DNA of 18,102 nucleotides. Source: an uncultured Verrucomicrobiota bacterium (GTDB lineage: Bacteria; Verrucomicrobiota; Kiritimatiellia; RFP12; UBA1067). The notes below the pieces were generated by a model. That model was not told where the DNA came from. It saw nothing but the letters and a program-made list of their open reading frames with translations, and did no database searches. Positions 8,704 to 15,039 of this stretch are shown here, piece by piece. The first letter of the stretch is position 1. Each line of letters opens with the position of its first letter. The DNA lies in contig CAMEZU010000011.1 of NCBI GenBank assembly GCA_945947925.1, forward strand, positions 1 to 18,102, read 5' to 3'. The position numbers and the translations under genes are program-made.

Positions 8704-9615
8704 TCAGAGGGTTCCCTGACCAAAATAGGGGCTCGGTTCGCGGCGGTCGTCTTCGCTCGTCTTGTCGCCGCGCTGCGCGCCGTTGTACCACTTGTTTTCC
8801 TTGTTCAGCGTGCGCGGAATGCGGTTCAGGCCGTAGTCGTTCATCGGCGGGGGAAGCGCATACTGGTTGGCGTCCATCACGGCGTCCGAGAACGGCGCGT
8901 CCGTACCGGCGGCGGCCATGTCGGCGAGGACCATGCCGGAAAGGGCGTCAGGCGCCGTCTGCATGACGGACGCGACCGCCTTGTTCACGGCCTCGCCGGA
9001 ACCGACCAGCCACTTGTAGCTGCCGCCCTTGACCGACGCGTCGATCCACTTGGACATCTGCTCGCCGTTCGCCTCGTTCGCCAGCAGCGCGTCCTTCAGG
9101 CCGGCGTCGGCGCGCGTGAACATGAGGACAGCCGCCGCGTTGCGCTTCTCGGCGTCCTTCACCTCGGACTCGGCCGTGCGGGACTCGATCACCTTCATGA
9201 TCGCCTCCGCGGCCGTCTTCTTCTCCTCGGCGGAAAGCTGCTTGGAGGGATCGAAAATCGCCGGCGCAAACTTCTCGTTGATCACCGCAAGCGCCGCGGG
9301 CGACGCCGTCGCGAAGATCTCGGCCAACATCGCCGTGCGGTTGGCCGCAGCCTTGACCGCCGCCGTGTTCGCCTCGACGTAGCGCGCAACCTTCTCGTCT
9401 TCGGAAATCGGCATCTTCGCGATCGCCTCGTTGACCGTCGCGAGGAACTTGAGCTGATCCGCTTCGGAAAGCTGATTCATGACCTCGGCCATCGTCGCCG
9501 GCTTCTCCGCAGCCTCGGGAACCTTCGCGCCCGCGTCGGTCAGCGACAGCGCCCGAGCGTCAGTCATCGCCATGGCGGCAATCGCCGCAATTCCCATCAT
9601 CAGGATCTTTTTCAT
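8704..9615 (-). CDS. Ala-rich secreted protein of unknown function in the polysaccharide export operon
   Basis: I do not recognise this 303-residue protein. It starts with a clear signal peptide (MKKILMMGIAAIAAMAM..., probable cleavage after ARA near residue 22). The mature part to about residue 250 is Ala/Glu/Lys-rich and looks almost wholly helical, with one short Trp-containing stretch (SKWIDASVKGGSYKWLVG). The last 50 residues are polar, Pro/Asn/Tyr-rich and probably disordered. There is no lipobox and no internal membrane segment, so a soluble periplasmic or exported location is likely. ATG 9615 is preceded by AGGA about 7 nt away. It sits between the OPX lipoprotein (33-nt gap) and the barrel (20-nt gap), so it probably assists polymer export or barrel assembly. 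That role is inferred from position only. Confidence 0.85.
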   Translation of the reverse strand: MKKILMMGIAAIAAMAMTDARALSLTDAGAKVPEAAEKPATMAEVMNQLSEADQLKFLATVNEAIAKMPISEDEKVARYVEANTAAVKAAANRTAMLAEIFATASPAALAVINEKFAPAIFDPSKQLSAEEKKTAAEAIMKVIESRTAESEVKDAEKRNAAAVLMFTRADAGLKDALLANEANGEQMSKWIDASVKGGSYKWLVGSGEAVNKAVASVMQTAPDALSGMVLADMAAAGTDAPFSDAVMDANQYALPPPMNDYGLNRIPRTLNKENKWYNGAQRGDKTSEDDRREPSPYFGQGTL

Positions 9616-9648
9616 TTTATTATCCTTTCGTAAACGTCTCTTCAGGTC

Positions 9649-10332
9649 TCAGAGAATGGCCTCGTGCGCATACACGACGTCGCCCGAGCGCAACCGGATG
9701 TCCTCGGCGCCGCCCTGGCCGATCGCATCATAGTCGAGAAAGAATTTCGTCTTGCTGCCGTCCTTCTCGCGCCGCGTGACCTGGATGCGCTCCTTGTTGG
9801 CAAAGGGCCGCAGACCGCCGGCCGCCTGTACGGCCTGCGTCAGCGTCAGGCAACGGGTCGCCGGCATGTTCACCGGGCCGGGCCTGGAGACCATGCCCAT
9901 CACGCGCACAAAGCCATAGGGGCTGACGCCACCGTCAGGAATCGGCCCGAAACGAACGGTGACCTGCGGCTGCAGGATGTACTGCTGGTAACGGCGGACG
10001 AGCTCCTGCTGCAGCTCTTCTGTCGTCATCTTGTCGCAGGCGACGGCCGGAATCTGCAAGGTGGGATCGGGCACCGTCAGCATGCCCTTCGGGTCGACCA
10101 TCAGATCCATCGTGCGGGTCGGCTCGCCGACGACGCTCACCTGAACGACCAGGACCACGCCCGGACGGATGCGCGGCGTCCCGTCGTCATACTCTTCGTC
10201 CAGCATCATGTCTTCAGGCATATCCTGCTGCTGCGGATCGAACGCCTGACGGATGTAATCCAACGGAAAACATCCGACGAGGCACACGCCGAACAGGGCC
10301 ATGAAGAGGATTCTTGTGCACAGTTTTCCCAT
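9649..10332 (-). CDS. Short OPX-family polysaccharide export lipoprotein (PES + SLBB domains)
   Basis: This 227-residue protein has a lipoprotein signal with lipobox LVGC (acylated Cys21). It is followed by an acidic linker, a polysaccharide-export-sequence domain (about 53-130, opening IRPGVVLVVQVSVVGEP) and one SLBB domain (about 140-190, with VMGMVSRPGPVNMPA and LTQAVQAAGGLRPFANKERIQVTRR). E. coli Wza is about 380 residues and has extra SLBB repeats and a C-terminal helix forming the outer-membrane pore. Both are absent, which matches the short OPX class that works with a separate beta-barrel. ATG 10332 is the only start: an in-frame TAA lies six codons upstream. It is the first gene of the operon and sits only 10 nt from a consensus -10 box. 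Confidence 0.92.
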   Translation of the reverse strand: MGKLCTRILFMALFGVCLVGCFPLDYIRQAFDPQQQDMPEDMMLDEEYDDGTPRIRPGVVLVVQVSVVGEPTRTMDLMVDPKGMLTVPDPTLQIPAVACDKMTTEELQQELVRRYQQYILQPQVTVRFGPIPDGGVSPYGFVRVMGMVSRPGPVNMPATRCLTLTQAVQAAGGLRPFANKERIQVTRREKDGSKTKFFLDYDAIGQGGAEDIRLRSGDVVYAHEAIL

Positions 10333-10342
10333 ACAGATTACT

Positions 10343-10372
10343 ATTATACATTATGCGCACATCAGATGTCAA
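10343..10372 (-). promoter_or_regulatory. Consensus sigma70-type promoter for the polysaccharide export operon
   Basis: The minus strand carries TTGACA (10372-10367), an 18-bp spacer and TATAAT (10348-10343), both exact consensus hexamers. The -35 box lies within the last codons of tsaE. Only 10 nt separate TATAAT from ATG 10332, with no Shine-Dalgarno between, so the expected transcript starts within about 3-5 nt of the start codon. Confidence 0.85.
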
Positions 10373-10799
10373 TGGTGACCAGACGGGTTTCTTCCCCCAA
10401 ATGGTGGAAGACGACATGCCTCGCGGACGCGGGGACGAGCGTTCCCGCGCGTTCCGGCCACTCGACGACGATCGCCGCCCCGCGCGCCAGGTAGTCCTCC
10501 CAGCCGATCGCGAGCACGTCGTCCTCGCCGTGCAGGCGGTAGAGGTCCATGTGGACCAGCAGGGGGACAGTCCCTCCCGCGGACGGATCGGCTGCGTGTT
10601 CCTGGACGATGCAGAAGGTCGGCGACGTCACGCGCCCGCGCACGCCCAGGGCGGCGGCGAGCCCCTGGGTGAACGTCGTCTTGCCGGCGCCGAGGTCGCC
10701 TTCCAGGCAGATGACGTCGCCGGGACCGAGCTCGGCCGCCAGCTGCCGCGCTAGGTCCCACGTTTCTTCGACCGAACGGACCTCAAACGAGCCCTTCAT
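10362..10799 (-). CDS. tsaE: tRNA threonylcarbamoyladenosine biosynthesis ATPase TsaE
   Basis: TsaE is the P-loop ATPase that works with TsaB and TsaD in t6A37 tRNA modification in the cytoplasm. The 145 residues show Walker A GDLGAGKTT (34-42), SPTF (59-62), HMDLYRL (83-89) and EWPERAG (113-119), all in family order. Between SPTF and HMDLYRL is a longer loop, HAADPSAGGTVPLL. Its GGTVP is encoded by one copy of the GGGACTGTCCC palindrome (10564-10574). ATG 10799 lies inside the upstream dehydrogenase gene (17-nt overlap) and has AAGGAG 7 nt upstream. Its final codons contain the -35 box of the next operon. Identification is firm. Confidence 0.96.
   Translation of the reverse strand: MKGSFEVRSVEETWDLARQLAAELGPGDVICLEGDLGAGKTTFTQGLAAALGVRGRVTSPTFCIVQEHAADPSAGGTVPLLVHMDLYRLHGEDDVLAIGWEDYLARGAAIVVEWPERAGTLVPASARHVVFHHLGEETRLVTIDI
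10564..10574. repeat. GGGACAGTCCC palindrome copy inside tsaE
   Basis: Exact copy of the 11-bp near-palindrome that is clustered in the next gene. It is read in the coding frame as Gly-Thr-Val-Pro and lies in a variable loop of TsaE between two conserved motifs. Confidence 0.8.
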
Positions 10800-11787
10800 C
10801 TTTCAACTCCTTCAAACACATTTTCACATATTGCGCGCAAAATGCCGACGAATGCGGCGTTTTGACCAGATTCCAGGGAAGCGCTGCGGGGACAGTCCCC
10901 AGGATGTCCGCGGGGACAGTCCCTCCGGCCGCCCCGGGGACAGTCCCTCCGGCCGCCCCGGGGACAGTCCCTCCGACCGCCCCGGGGACAGTCCCTCCGA
11001 CATGTGCGAGCGGACCCGGTTCGCGGCTGAAGACGTCGAGGTAGGCGCCCGCGAGGCGGCCGGTGCGCAGGGCCGCGAGGAGCGCCGGCTCGTCCACGGC
11101 GTTGCCGCGGCCGACATTGACGACCACGCAGCGGCGCGGAAGGAGGCGGAGCCGTTTCGGACCGAGGAAGCCGTCCGTTCCCGTGTCGCTCGGCAGCGCG
11201 AGGATGAGCCAGTCGGCCGTCTTCGCCGCCGGGGACAGTCCCCCAAGGTTCCTTCGGCCGAATCCCGTCACCCGGACGCCGAGGGCCTCGAGCTTCGCGC
11301 CGATGGCCTTGCCGATCCTGCCGTAGCCGACGATCACGGCGTGCGTTCCCGCGACGAGCGAGCACTTGTCCCCGAGCAGGGTCCGCGGCCAGGCCGTCCG
11401 CCAGGGACTGTCCCCCTTGAGCTCGGGACGGAAGAAGCCGTGTGCCCAGGCGAACATGAAGCCGACGACCGTCTCCGCGATGATGGCCCCGTGGTAGCCG
11501 CCGAAATGGATCGTGACGCCGGGCGGCCCTTCCTTCGGCACGAGTTCGCGTCCCGCCCCCGGGGTCGCGAGGACCTTCAGCTTCGGGGCGCGGGCGAACC
11601 AGTCGGACCTGAAGTGCCAGACGATCGCGTGGGTGGCGGACGGCAGGGCCTTCAGGAAGGCGGACTCGGTGCGGACGCGCCGGATTTCGCTGCCGGGCGG
11701 CACCAGGTCCTTCAAAGCGCGAAGAGCTTCCGCGTCGATGCGGAAGCACTTCTCGGGCCACTCGAGCCAGATGAGATACCGGTTCAC
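10783..11787 (-). CDS. D-isomer-specific 2-hydroxyacid dehydrogenase family protein with repeat-derived insertions
   Basis: This family uses NAD(P)H to reduce 2-keto acids to D-2-hydroxy acids. The 334-residue protein has the Rossmann motif GYGRIG (154-159) and a complete catalytic set: Arg227 in VGRGN, Glu256 in DVFSREP and His312 in TPHSS. Substrate cannot be told; phosphoglycerate, glyoxylate/hydroxypyruvate or another keto acid are all possible. The start is GTG 11787-11785, sharing GTGA with the synthetase stop; the frame stays open upstream but only as a shadow of the synthetase. Residues about 264-303, between catalytic Glu and His, are a tandem GGTVPGAA-type repeat from a DNA array. 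Two further copies encode GDSP (125-128) and GLSP (183-186). The end overlaps tsaE by 17 nt. Confidence 0.88.
   Translation of the reverse strand: MNRYLIWLEWPEKCFRIDAEALRALKDLVPPGSEIRRVRTESAFLKALPSATHAIVWHFRSDWFARAPKLKVLATPGAGRELVPKEGPPGVTIHFGGYHGAIIAETVVGFMFAWAHGFFRPELKGDSPWRTAWPRTLLGDKCSLVAGTHAVIVGYGRIGKAIGAKLEALGVRVTGFGRRNLGGLSPAAKTADWLILALPSDTGTDGFLGPKRLRLLPRRCVVVNVGRGNAVDEPALLAALRTGRLAGAYLDVFSREPGPLAHVGGTVPGAVGGTVPGAAGGTVPGAAGGTVPADILGTVPAALPWNLVKTPHSSAFCAQYVKMCLKELKDEGLV
10807..10812 (-). promoter_or_regulatory. Shine-Dalgarno of tsaE
   Basis: AAGGAG on the minus strand, 7 nt before ATG 10799. It lies inside the last codons of the dehydrogenase gene and supports the overlapping tsaE start. 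Confidence 0.75.
10889..10995. repeat. 24-bp tandem array carrying five GGGACAGTCCC palindromes
   Basis: Exact GGGACAGTCCC cores start at 10889, 10913, 10937, 10961 and 10985, all 24 bp apart. Spacers between the last four cores are near-identical (CTCC-GGCCGCC-CCG type, one base varying) and the first spacer is diverged. The 24-bp period is a multiple of three, and all six frames are free of stops. The array encodes an eight-residue repeat, GGTVPGAA, in the dehydrogenase. Confidence 0.95.
11232..11242. repeat. Single GGGACAGTCCC copy in the dehydrogenase gene
   Basis: Exact copy, read in a different frame from the tandem array (Gly-Leu-Ser-Pro, residues 183-186), in the loop after the Rossmann glycine motif. 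Confidence 0.8.
11404..11414. repeat. Single inverted copy (GGGACTGTCCC) in the dehydrogenase gene
   Basis: Exact copy in the opposite orientation of its central base, read in a third frame as Gly-Asp-Ser-Pro (residues 125-128), in the segment leading to the nucleotide-binding domain. Confidence 0.8.
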
Positions 11788-13448
11788 TCGTCGAGCTTCC
11801 CCTTGTAGGCGACGCGCCGGATCTTGCCGACGGAGGTCCGCTCCAGCGGATCCCTGTAGACGACGACCTTGCGCGGACGCTTGTAGTCGGCGAGTTCGGC
11901 GCAGCGCGTCTGCACGGCCTTCATCGTCGCCTTCTCCATCTCCTCCCAGGACGGGAGCTTGCCGCCGTTCTGGGCCTTGAACCACTCCTCGTCGGGATGG
12001 GCGATGGCGCCGACGCGTTCGCCGGGCACGCCGCCCTCCGTATAGCCGAGGACGAGGATGTCGGCGACGCACGCCTCCTTGGCGATGCAGTTCTCGACCT
12101 CCTCCGGATAGATGTTCTTGCCCTCGCGGTTCACGATCAGCGCCTTCTTGCGTCCGCGGATCGAGATGACGCCGTCCTGGTCGATCGAGGCGAGGTCGCC
12201 CGTCTTGAACCACCCGTCGTCCGTGAAGGCCTCCTTCGTGGCCGCCTCGTTGTGGTAGTAGCCCTTCATCACGATCGGGCCCTTCACCTGCAGCTCGCCC
12301 ACGCCCGCCTCGTTCGCCTCCGCGAGCCGCACCTGGATGCCGTGAATCGCCTTGCCGATGGAGCCGACTGCGTCGATCTCGGGACCGCACACGCTGACGA
12401 CCGGCGAGCACTCGGTGAGGCCGTAGCCCTCGAGGAAGCGGATGTGCATGCGGTTGAAGCCCTTGAGGACGTGGTGCGGACACGGCGCGCCGCCCGTGAT
12501 CATGAAGCGCATGCGCCCGCCGAGACGAAGCTTGACCATGTGCATGATCGGTCCGCGCAGGCCGATCTTGAAGAGGAACTTCGCCGCCTTCGAGCTCGCC
12601 AGCGCCTCCTCGATCTTCTCGTAGATCTTCTCGGCAAGGAGCGGAACCGCCATCATCACGGACGGCTTCAGCGTCTTGATGTCCTGGACGACCGTGCGCA
12701 GGGACTGCATGAAGCAGATCTGCGAGCCGATGACCATCGGACAGACGAAGTTCGCCGCAAACGAAAACGCGTGAAAAAGCGGCAGGACGACAAAGAAGGA
12801 GTCCTTTTCGGTAATCTTCGCCCCAAAGCTCTGCAAGGCTCCCACGACGTCGTGCAGAAAGTTCGAGTGCGTCAGCATCGCGCCCTTCGGCTTCCCGGTC
12901 GTGCCCGAGGTGTAGATGATCGAGGCGACGTCGGCCGGCTGGGCGAGATTCTGGTCGTACCACTCGCCGCCGTCGCGGATGCAGAGCGACTTGAAGCCCA
13001 CGACGTCGGCCTGGCCGATCTTCTGTCCGTTGAAGATGACGCCGTCGATGATGACGATGCCCCGGAGCTTCGGGAGTCGCGGCGCGATCTCGAGGAACAT
13101 GCGCAGGTGCGCCTTGTCCGTCGTGACGACCGACACCTCGGCGTCGTTGAGGATGTAGAAGACCTCCTCGTTGTGCAGCTTCGGGTCGATCGGCACCACC
13201 GACACGCCTGCGCCGGCCTGGGCCAGGTACGCCACCATCCACTCCGGGCAGTTCGGCAGGATGATGGCCGTGTTCTCGGCCCGCGGCTGCAGGCCGAAGC
13301 GGGTGCCGTAGCCTTCCGCCGTCTCGCGCACGTTCGTCAGGAACTGAAGCCACGTCTTGGCCTTCCAGACCTTGTTCTCGCACCAGCGCACCGCCACGTT
13401 GTTCGGGATGCGCATGGCACAGCTTTCAAGCAGTCCACGGATAGTCAT
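11784..13448 (-). CDS. AMP-binding acyl-CoA synthetase (long-chain fatty-acid CoA ligase-like)
   Basis: This ANL-superfamily enzyme activates a carboxylic acid with ATP to an acyl-AMP, then transfers it to CoA or a carrier. The 554 residues show the phosphate-binding loop YTSGTTGKPKG (179-189), YGLTE (342-346), TGD (416-418), the hinge region IRGRKKALIVNREGKNIYP and the C-terminal catalytic lysine Lys542 in TSVGKIRR. Acyl-ACP synthetase or another fatty-acid activator cannot be excluded; chain length is unknown. The frame stays open upstream to a TTG at 13487, but that codon is part of the -35 box. ATG 13448 (MTIRGLLESCA) gives the family N-terminus. It is first in the operon with the dehydrogenase and tsaE and overlaps the dehydrogenase by 4 nt. 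Confidence 0.92.
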   Translation of the reverse strand: MTIRGLLESCAMRIPNNVAVRWCENKVWKAKTWLQFLTNVRETAEGYGTRFGLQPRAENTAIILPNCPEWMVAYLAQAGAGVSVVPIDPKLHNEEVFYILNDAEVSVVTTDKAHLRMFLEIAPRLPKLRGIVIIDGVIFNGQKIGQADVVGFKSLCIRDGGEWYDQNLAQPADVASIIYTSGTTGKPKGAMLTHSNFLHDVVGALQSFGAKITEKDSFFVVLPLFHAFSFAANFVCPMVIGSQICFMQSLRTVVQDIKTLKPSVMMAVPLLAEKIYEKIEEALASSKAAKFLFKIGLRGPIMHMVKLRLGGRMRFMITGGAPCPHHVLKGFNRMHIRFLEGYGLTECSPVVSVCGPEIDAVGSIGKAIHGIQVRLAEANEAGVGELQVKGPIVMKGYYHNEAATKEAFTDDGWFKTGDLASIDQDGVISIRGRKKALIVNREGKNIYPEEVENCIAKEACVADILVLGYTEGGVPGERVGAIAHPDEEWFKAQNGGKLPSWEEMEKATMKAVQTRCAELADYKRPRKVVVYRDPLERTSVGKIRRVAYKGKLDE

Positions 13449-13457
13449 AGTGCCCGC

Positions 13458-13487
13458 ATTATACACAAAATGGCCGACGGTTGGCAA
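13458..13487 (-). promoter_or_regulatory. Promoter of the acyl-CoA synthetase operon
   Basis: The minus strand reads TTGCCA (13487-13482), an 18-bp spacer and TATAAT (13463-13458). TATAAT is 9 nt from ATG 13448 with no Shine-Dalgarno between, so the mRNA should begin within a few bases of the start codon. Confidence 0.8.
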
Positions 13488-13503
13488 TAGCGGCCCGGCC
13501 CCG

Positions 13504-14952
13504 TCAGAGCGTTCGCCGGCGGCGGAGCAGGAGCGTGCGCAGGACGACCAGGGCGAGGATCAGGCCGACGTACCAGGCGACGCAGTCGCCCAGCGACCAG
13601 GGCGCGACCTCGCGGTTCGCCCACGGACGCGCGGCGACCAGGCCCGACACCCCTTCCATACCCGCCGTCGCGAGGCCGGCGAAGTTGTTGACGTGCGCTG
13701 CAACGCCCTGGGACAGTCCGCTCGCCACGACGCCCAGCGCCGACAGCGTCACGCTGATCTCGGCCAGGGGGACGGTGACGACGTTCGCCAGCAGTCCGCC
13801 CGGCGTGATGCGCCCGAAGACCCGCGCGGCGATCGGAACGCCCGCCGCCCACGCGACGGCGACCACCCCGAACTTCCCGTACCACGGCAGGACGAACGGA
13901 CGCGTCGCCCAGCCCCACAAGACGAGCGCGAACATCACGGCGAAGGAGAAGGTGCAGCCCGTGTCGAACGCCATCGCGGGATCCCGCACGTAGGTCAGCA
14001 GGAACGCGAGCGCCCAGGCCGTGAGTCCGTTGGGCCGCCGCCAGAAGATCGGCGCGCCGTAGTAGAAGACGGCCATCGTCGCGGCACGGACCGCACTCGG
14101 TCCGCAGCCGACCATCGCGACATACACCCAGACGAGCGGCAGCAGCACGAGGGCGCGCCAGCGCACCGGCACCCAGACGAGCGCCAGCACGACGTTCAGC
14201 AGACGCGCGACGACGACCACGTGAAGGCCCGAGATCGCGAACAGGTGGACCGTCCCGGCGGCGACGAAGACGTCGCGCGTCTCCCGGTCGATCCGCGCGC
14301 GCTCGCCGAGCAGCATCGCGCGGTTGAGGTCCGCCGTCCCCGGCGCATGCCCGAGGCCGATTCCGACCCGGCGCGACAGGTTCTCGCGGAAGCGCTCCAG
14401 GCGGACCCGCCACCCCGCCGTCTGCGTTTCGACGCGTGCGCACGACGTGCCGCGCCCGCCGACCCAGAACGGACGCCGCCGCCCGAAGGGCCCCTCCGAT
14501 CCGCGGCCGAGCCAGCCCGTGCACCGCCAGGTCTCCCCGACCCGCGGCGCCCCGTCCGCCACCAGGCCCGCCGGCAGGTGCACGCGGACGGGAATCCCCC
14601 GCACCTCGCCGACGAACGTCAGGCAGGCCCGTCCGTCGCCATGCCGCTCCTCCCGCAGGTCCCCGCCGATCCTGAATTCCGCCTCGGTCGGACGTCCGGC
14701 GTTCTCCTCGAGAAGCTCGTCCAGCGCCCGCAGCCTCCGCTCGGCGGCGACCATCGCGAGGACAACCCCCAGCAGGAAGACGGCGAGGTACGGCCAGGGC
14801 CTCCAGTCCAGTCCGTAGCCGATCGTCGCGGCAAACAGCGCCACGGCCGCCACGACCGGCCAGGCGTGCGACAGGTCGGTCACGGCGAATCCGCATCCCT
14901 CGCCCAGCGCCAGCATGGCGCAGATCAGGACCCACTTGAATTCACAGGTCAT
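13504..14952 (-). CDS. comEC: ComEC/Rec2-type DNA uptake channel protein lacking the C-terminal lactamase-like domain
   Basis: ComEC forms the inner-membrane channel for single-stranded DNA entry in natural transformation. The 482-residue protein has N-terminal membrane helices (about 5-75), a soluble OB-fold-like region (about 90-175, DUF4131-like) and a polytopic Competence domain. The latter carries AMLLGERARI (212-221), HLFAISGLHV (236-245), DTGCTFSF (330-337) and GGLLANVVTVPLAEI (385-399). The metallo-beta-lactamase-like domain of full-length ComEC (about 750 residues) is absent; the protein ends in RRRR just after the last helix. Two-domain forms are common, so this need not be a defect. 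ATG 14952 has AGGAG 6 nt upstream. No other competence gene is in the window. Confidence 0.88.
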   Translation of the reverse strand: MTCEFKWVLICAMLALGEGCGFAVTDLSHAWPVVAAVALFAATIGYGLDWRPWPYLAVFLLGVVLAMVAAERRLRALDELLEENAGRPTEAEFRIGGDLREERHGDGRACLTFVGEVRGIPVRVHLPAGLVADGAPRVGETWRCTGWLGRGSEGPFGRRRPFWVGGRGTSCARVETQTAGWRVRLERFRENLSRRVGIGLGHAPGTADLNRAMLLGERARIDRETRDVFVAAGTVHLFAISGLHVVVVARLLNVVLALVWVPVRWRALVLLPLVWVYVAMVGCGPSAVRAATMAVFYYGAPIFWRRPNGLTAWALAFLLTYVRDPAMAFDTGCTFSFAVMFALVLWGWATRPFVLPWYGKFGVVAVAWAAGVPIAARVFGRITPGGLLANVVTVPLAEISVTLSALGVVASGLSQGVAAHVNNFAGLATAGMEGVSGLVAARPWANREVAPWSLGDCVAWYVGLILALVVLRTLLLRRRRTL

Positions 14953-14958
14953 CGGGTT

Positions 14959-14963
14959 CTCCT
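14959..14963 (-). promoter_or_regulatory. Shine-Dalgarno of comEC
   Basis: AGGAG within GGAAAGGAGA on the minus strand, 6 nt before ATG 14952. It is one of the strongest ribosome binding sites in the window, in contrast to the other operon-leading genes. Confidence 0.8.
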
Positions 14964-14981
14964 TTCCTTGTTGGAGAACCG

Positions 14982-14990
14982 ATGATATCA
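14982..14990 (-). promoter_or_regulatory. Probable extended -10 promoter of comEC
   Basis: TGATATCAT on the minus strand fits an extended -10 (TGn plus TATCAT). No good -35 is visible at 16-18 bp. The predicted transcript would have a leader of about 20-25 nt that includes the strong Shine-Dalgarno. Confidence 0.45.
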
Positions 14991-14998
14991 GGATTCCG

Positions 14999-15024
14999 AA
15001 AAAGTTATCTTAAGATTTCTTAAG
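14999..15024 (-). other. AT-rich CTTAAG inverted repeat with T-tract (weak terminator or operator)
   Basis: Between the SNF2 gene and comEC the minus strand holds CTTAAG (15024-15019), a 4-nt AAAT spacer and CTTAAG (15014-15009), then a short gap and five T (15003-14999). The second copy sits in a 10-bp perfect palindrome, ATCTTAAGAT (15007-15016). It could be a weak terminator for the SNF2 unit or a protein-binding site upstream of comEC. Confidence 0.35.
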
Positions 15025-15039
15025 GTTCGTCCGCCGCCC

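Noticed and set aside
8684..8791. Longer N-terminus for the barrel protein from 8791
   Set aside because: It would bury the signal peptide behind 36 Arg-rich residues and overlap the upstream gene, while a good Shine-Dalgarno serves ATG 8683.
10889..10995. CRISPR array
   Set aside because: The 24-bp units are contiguous tandem repeats with near-identical spacers inside a gene, not repeats separated by unique spacers, and no cas genes are present.
11788..13383. Upstream extension of the dehydrogenase frame through the synthetase gene (866 codons in all)
   Set aside because: Only the part after GTG 11787 looks like protein; the rest is an out-of-frame shadow of the synthetase, so no fusion is claimed.
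13449..13487. TTG 13487 as start of the acyl-CoA synthetase
   Set aside because: It would place the start codon within the -35 box and add 13 residues not expected in the family.
13710..13720. Possible ninth palindrome copy (GGGACAGTCCG) in comEC
   Set aside because: One mismatch at the end breaks the palindrome, and it encodes ordinary residues in a variable ComEC segment; chance is plausible in this composition.
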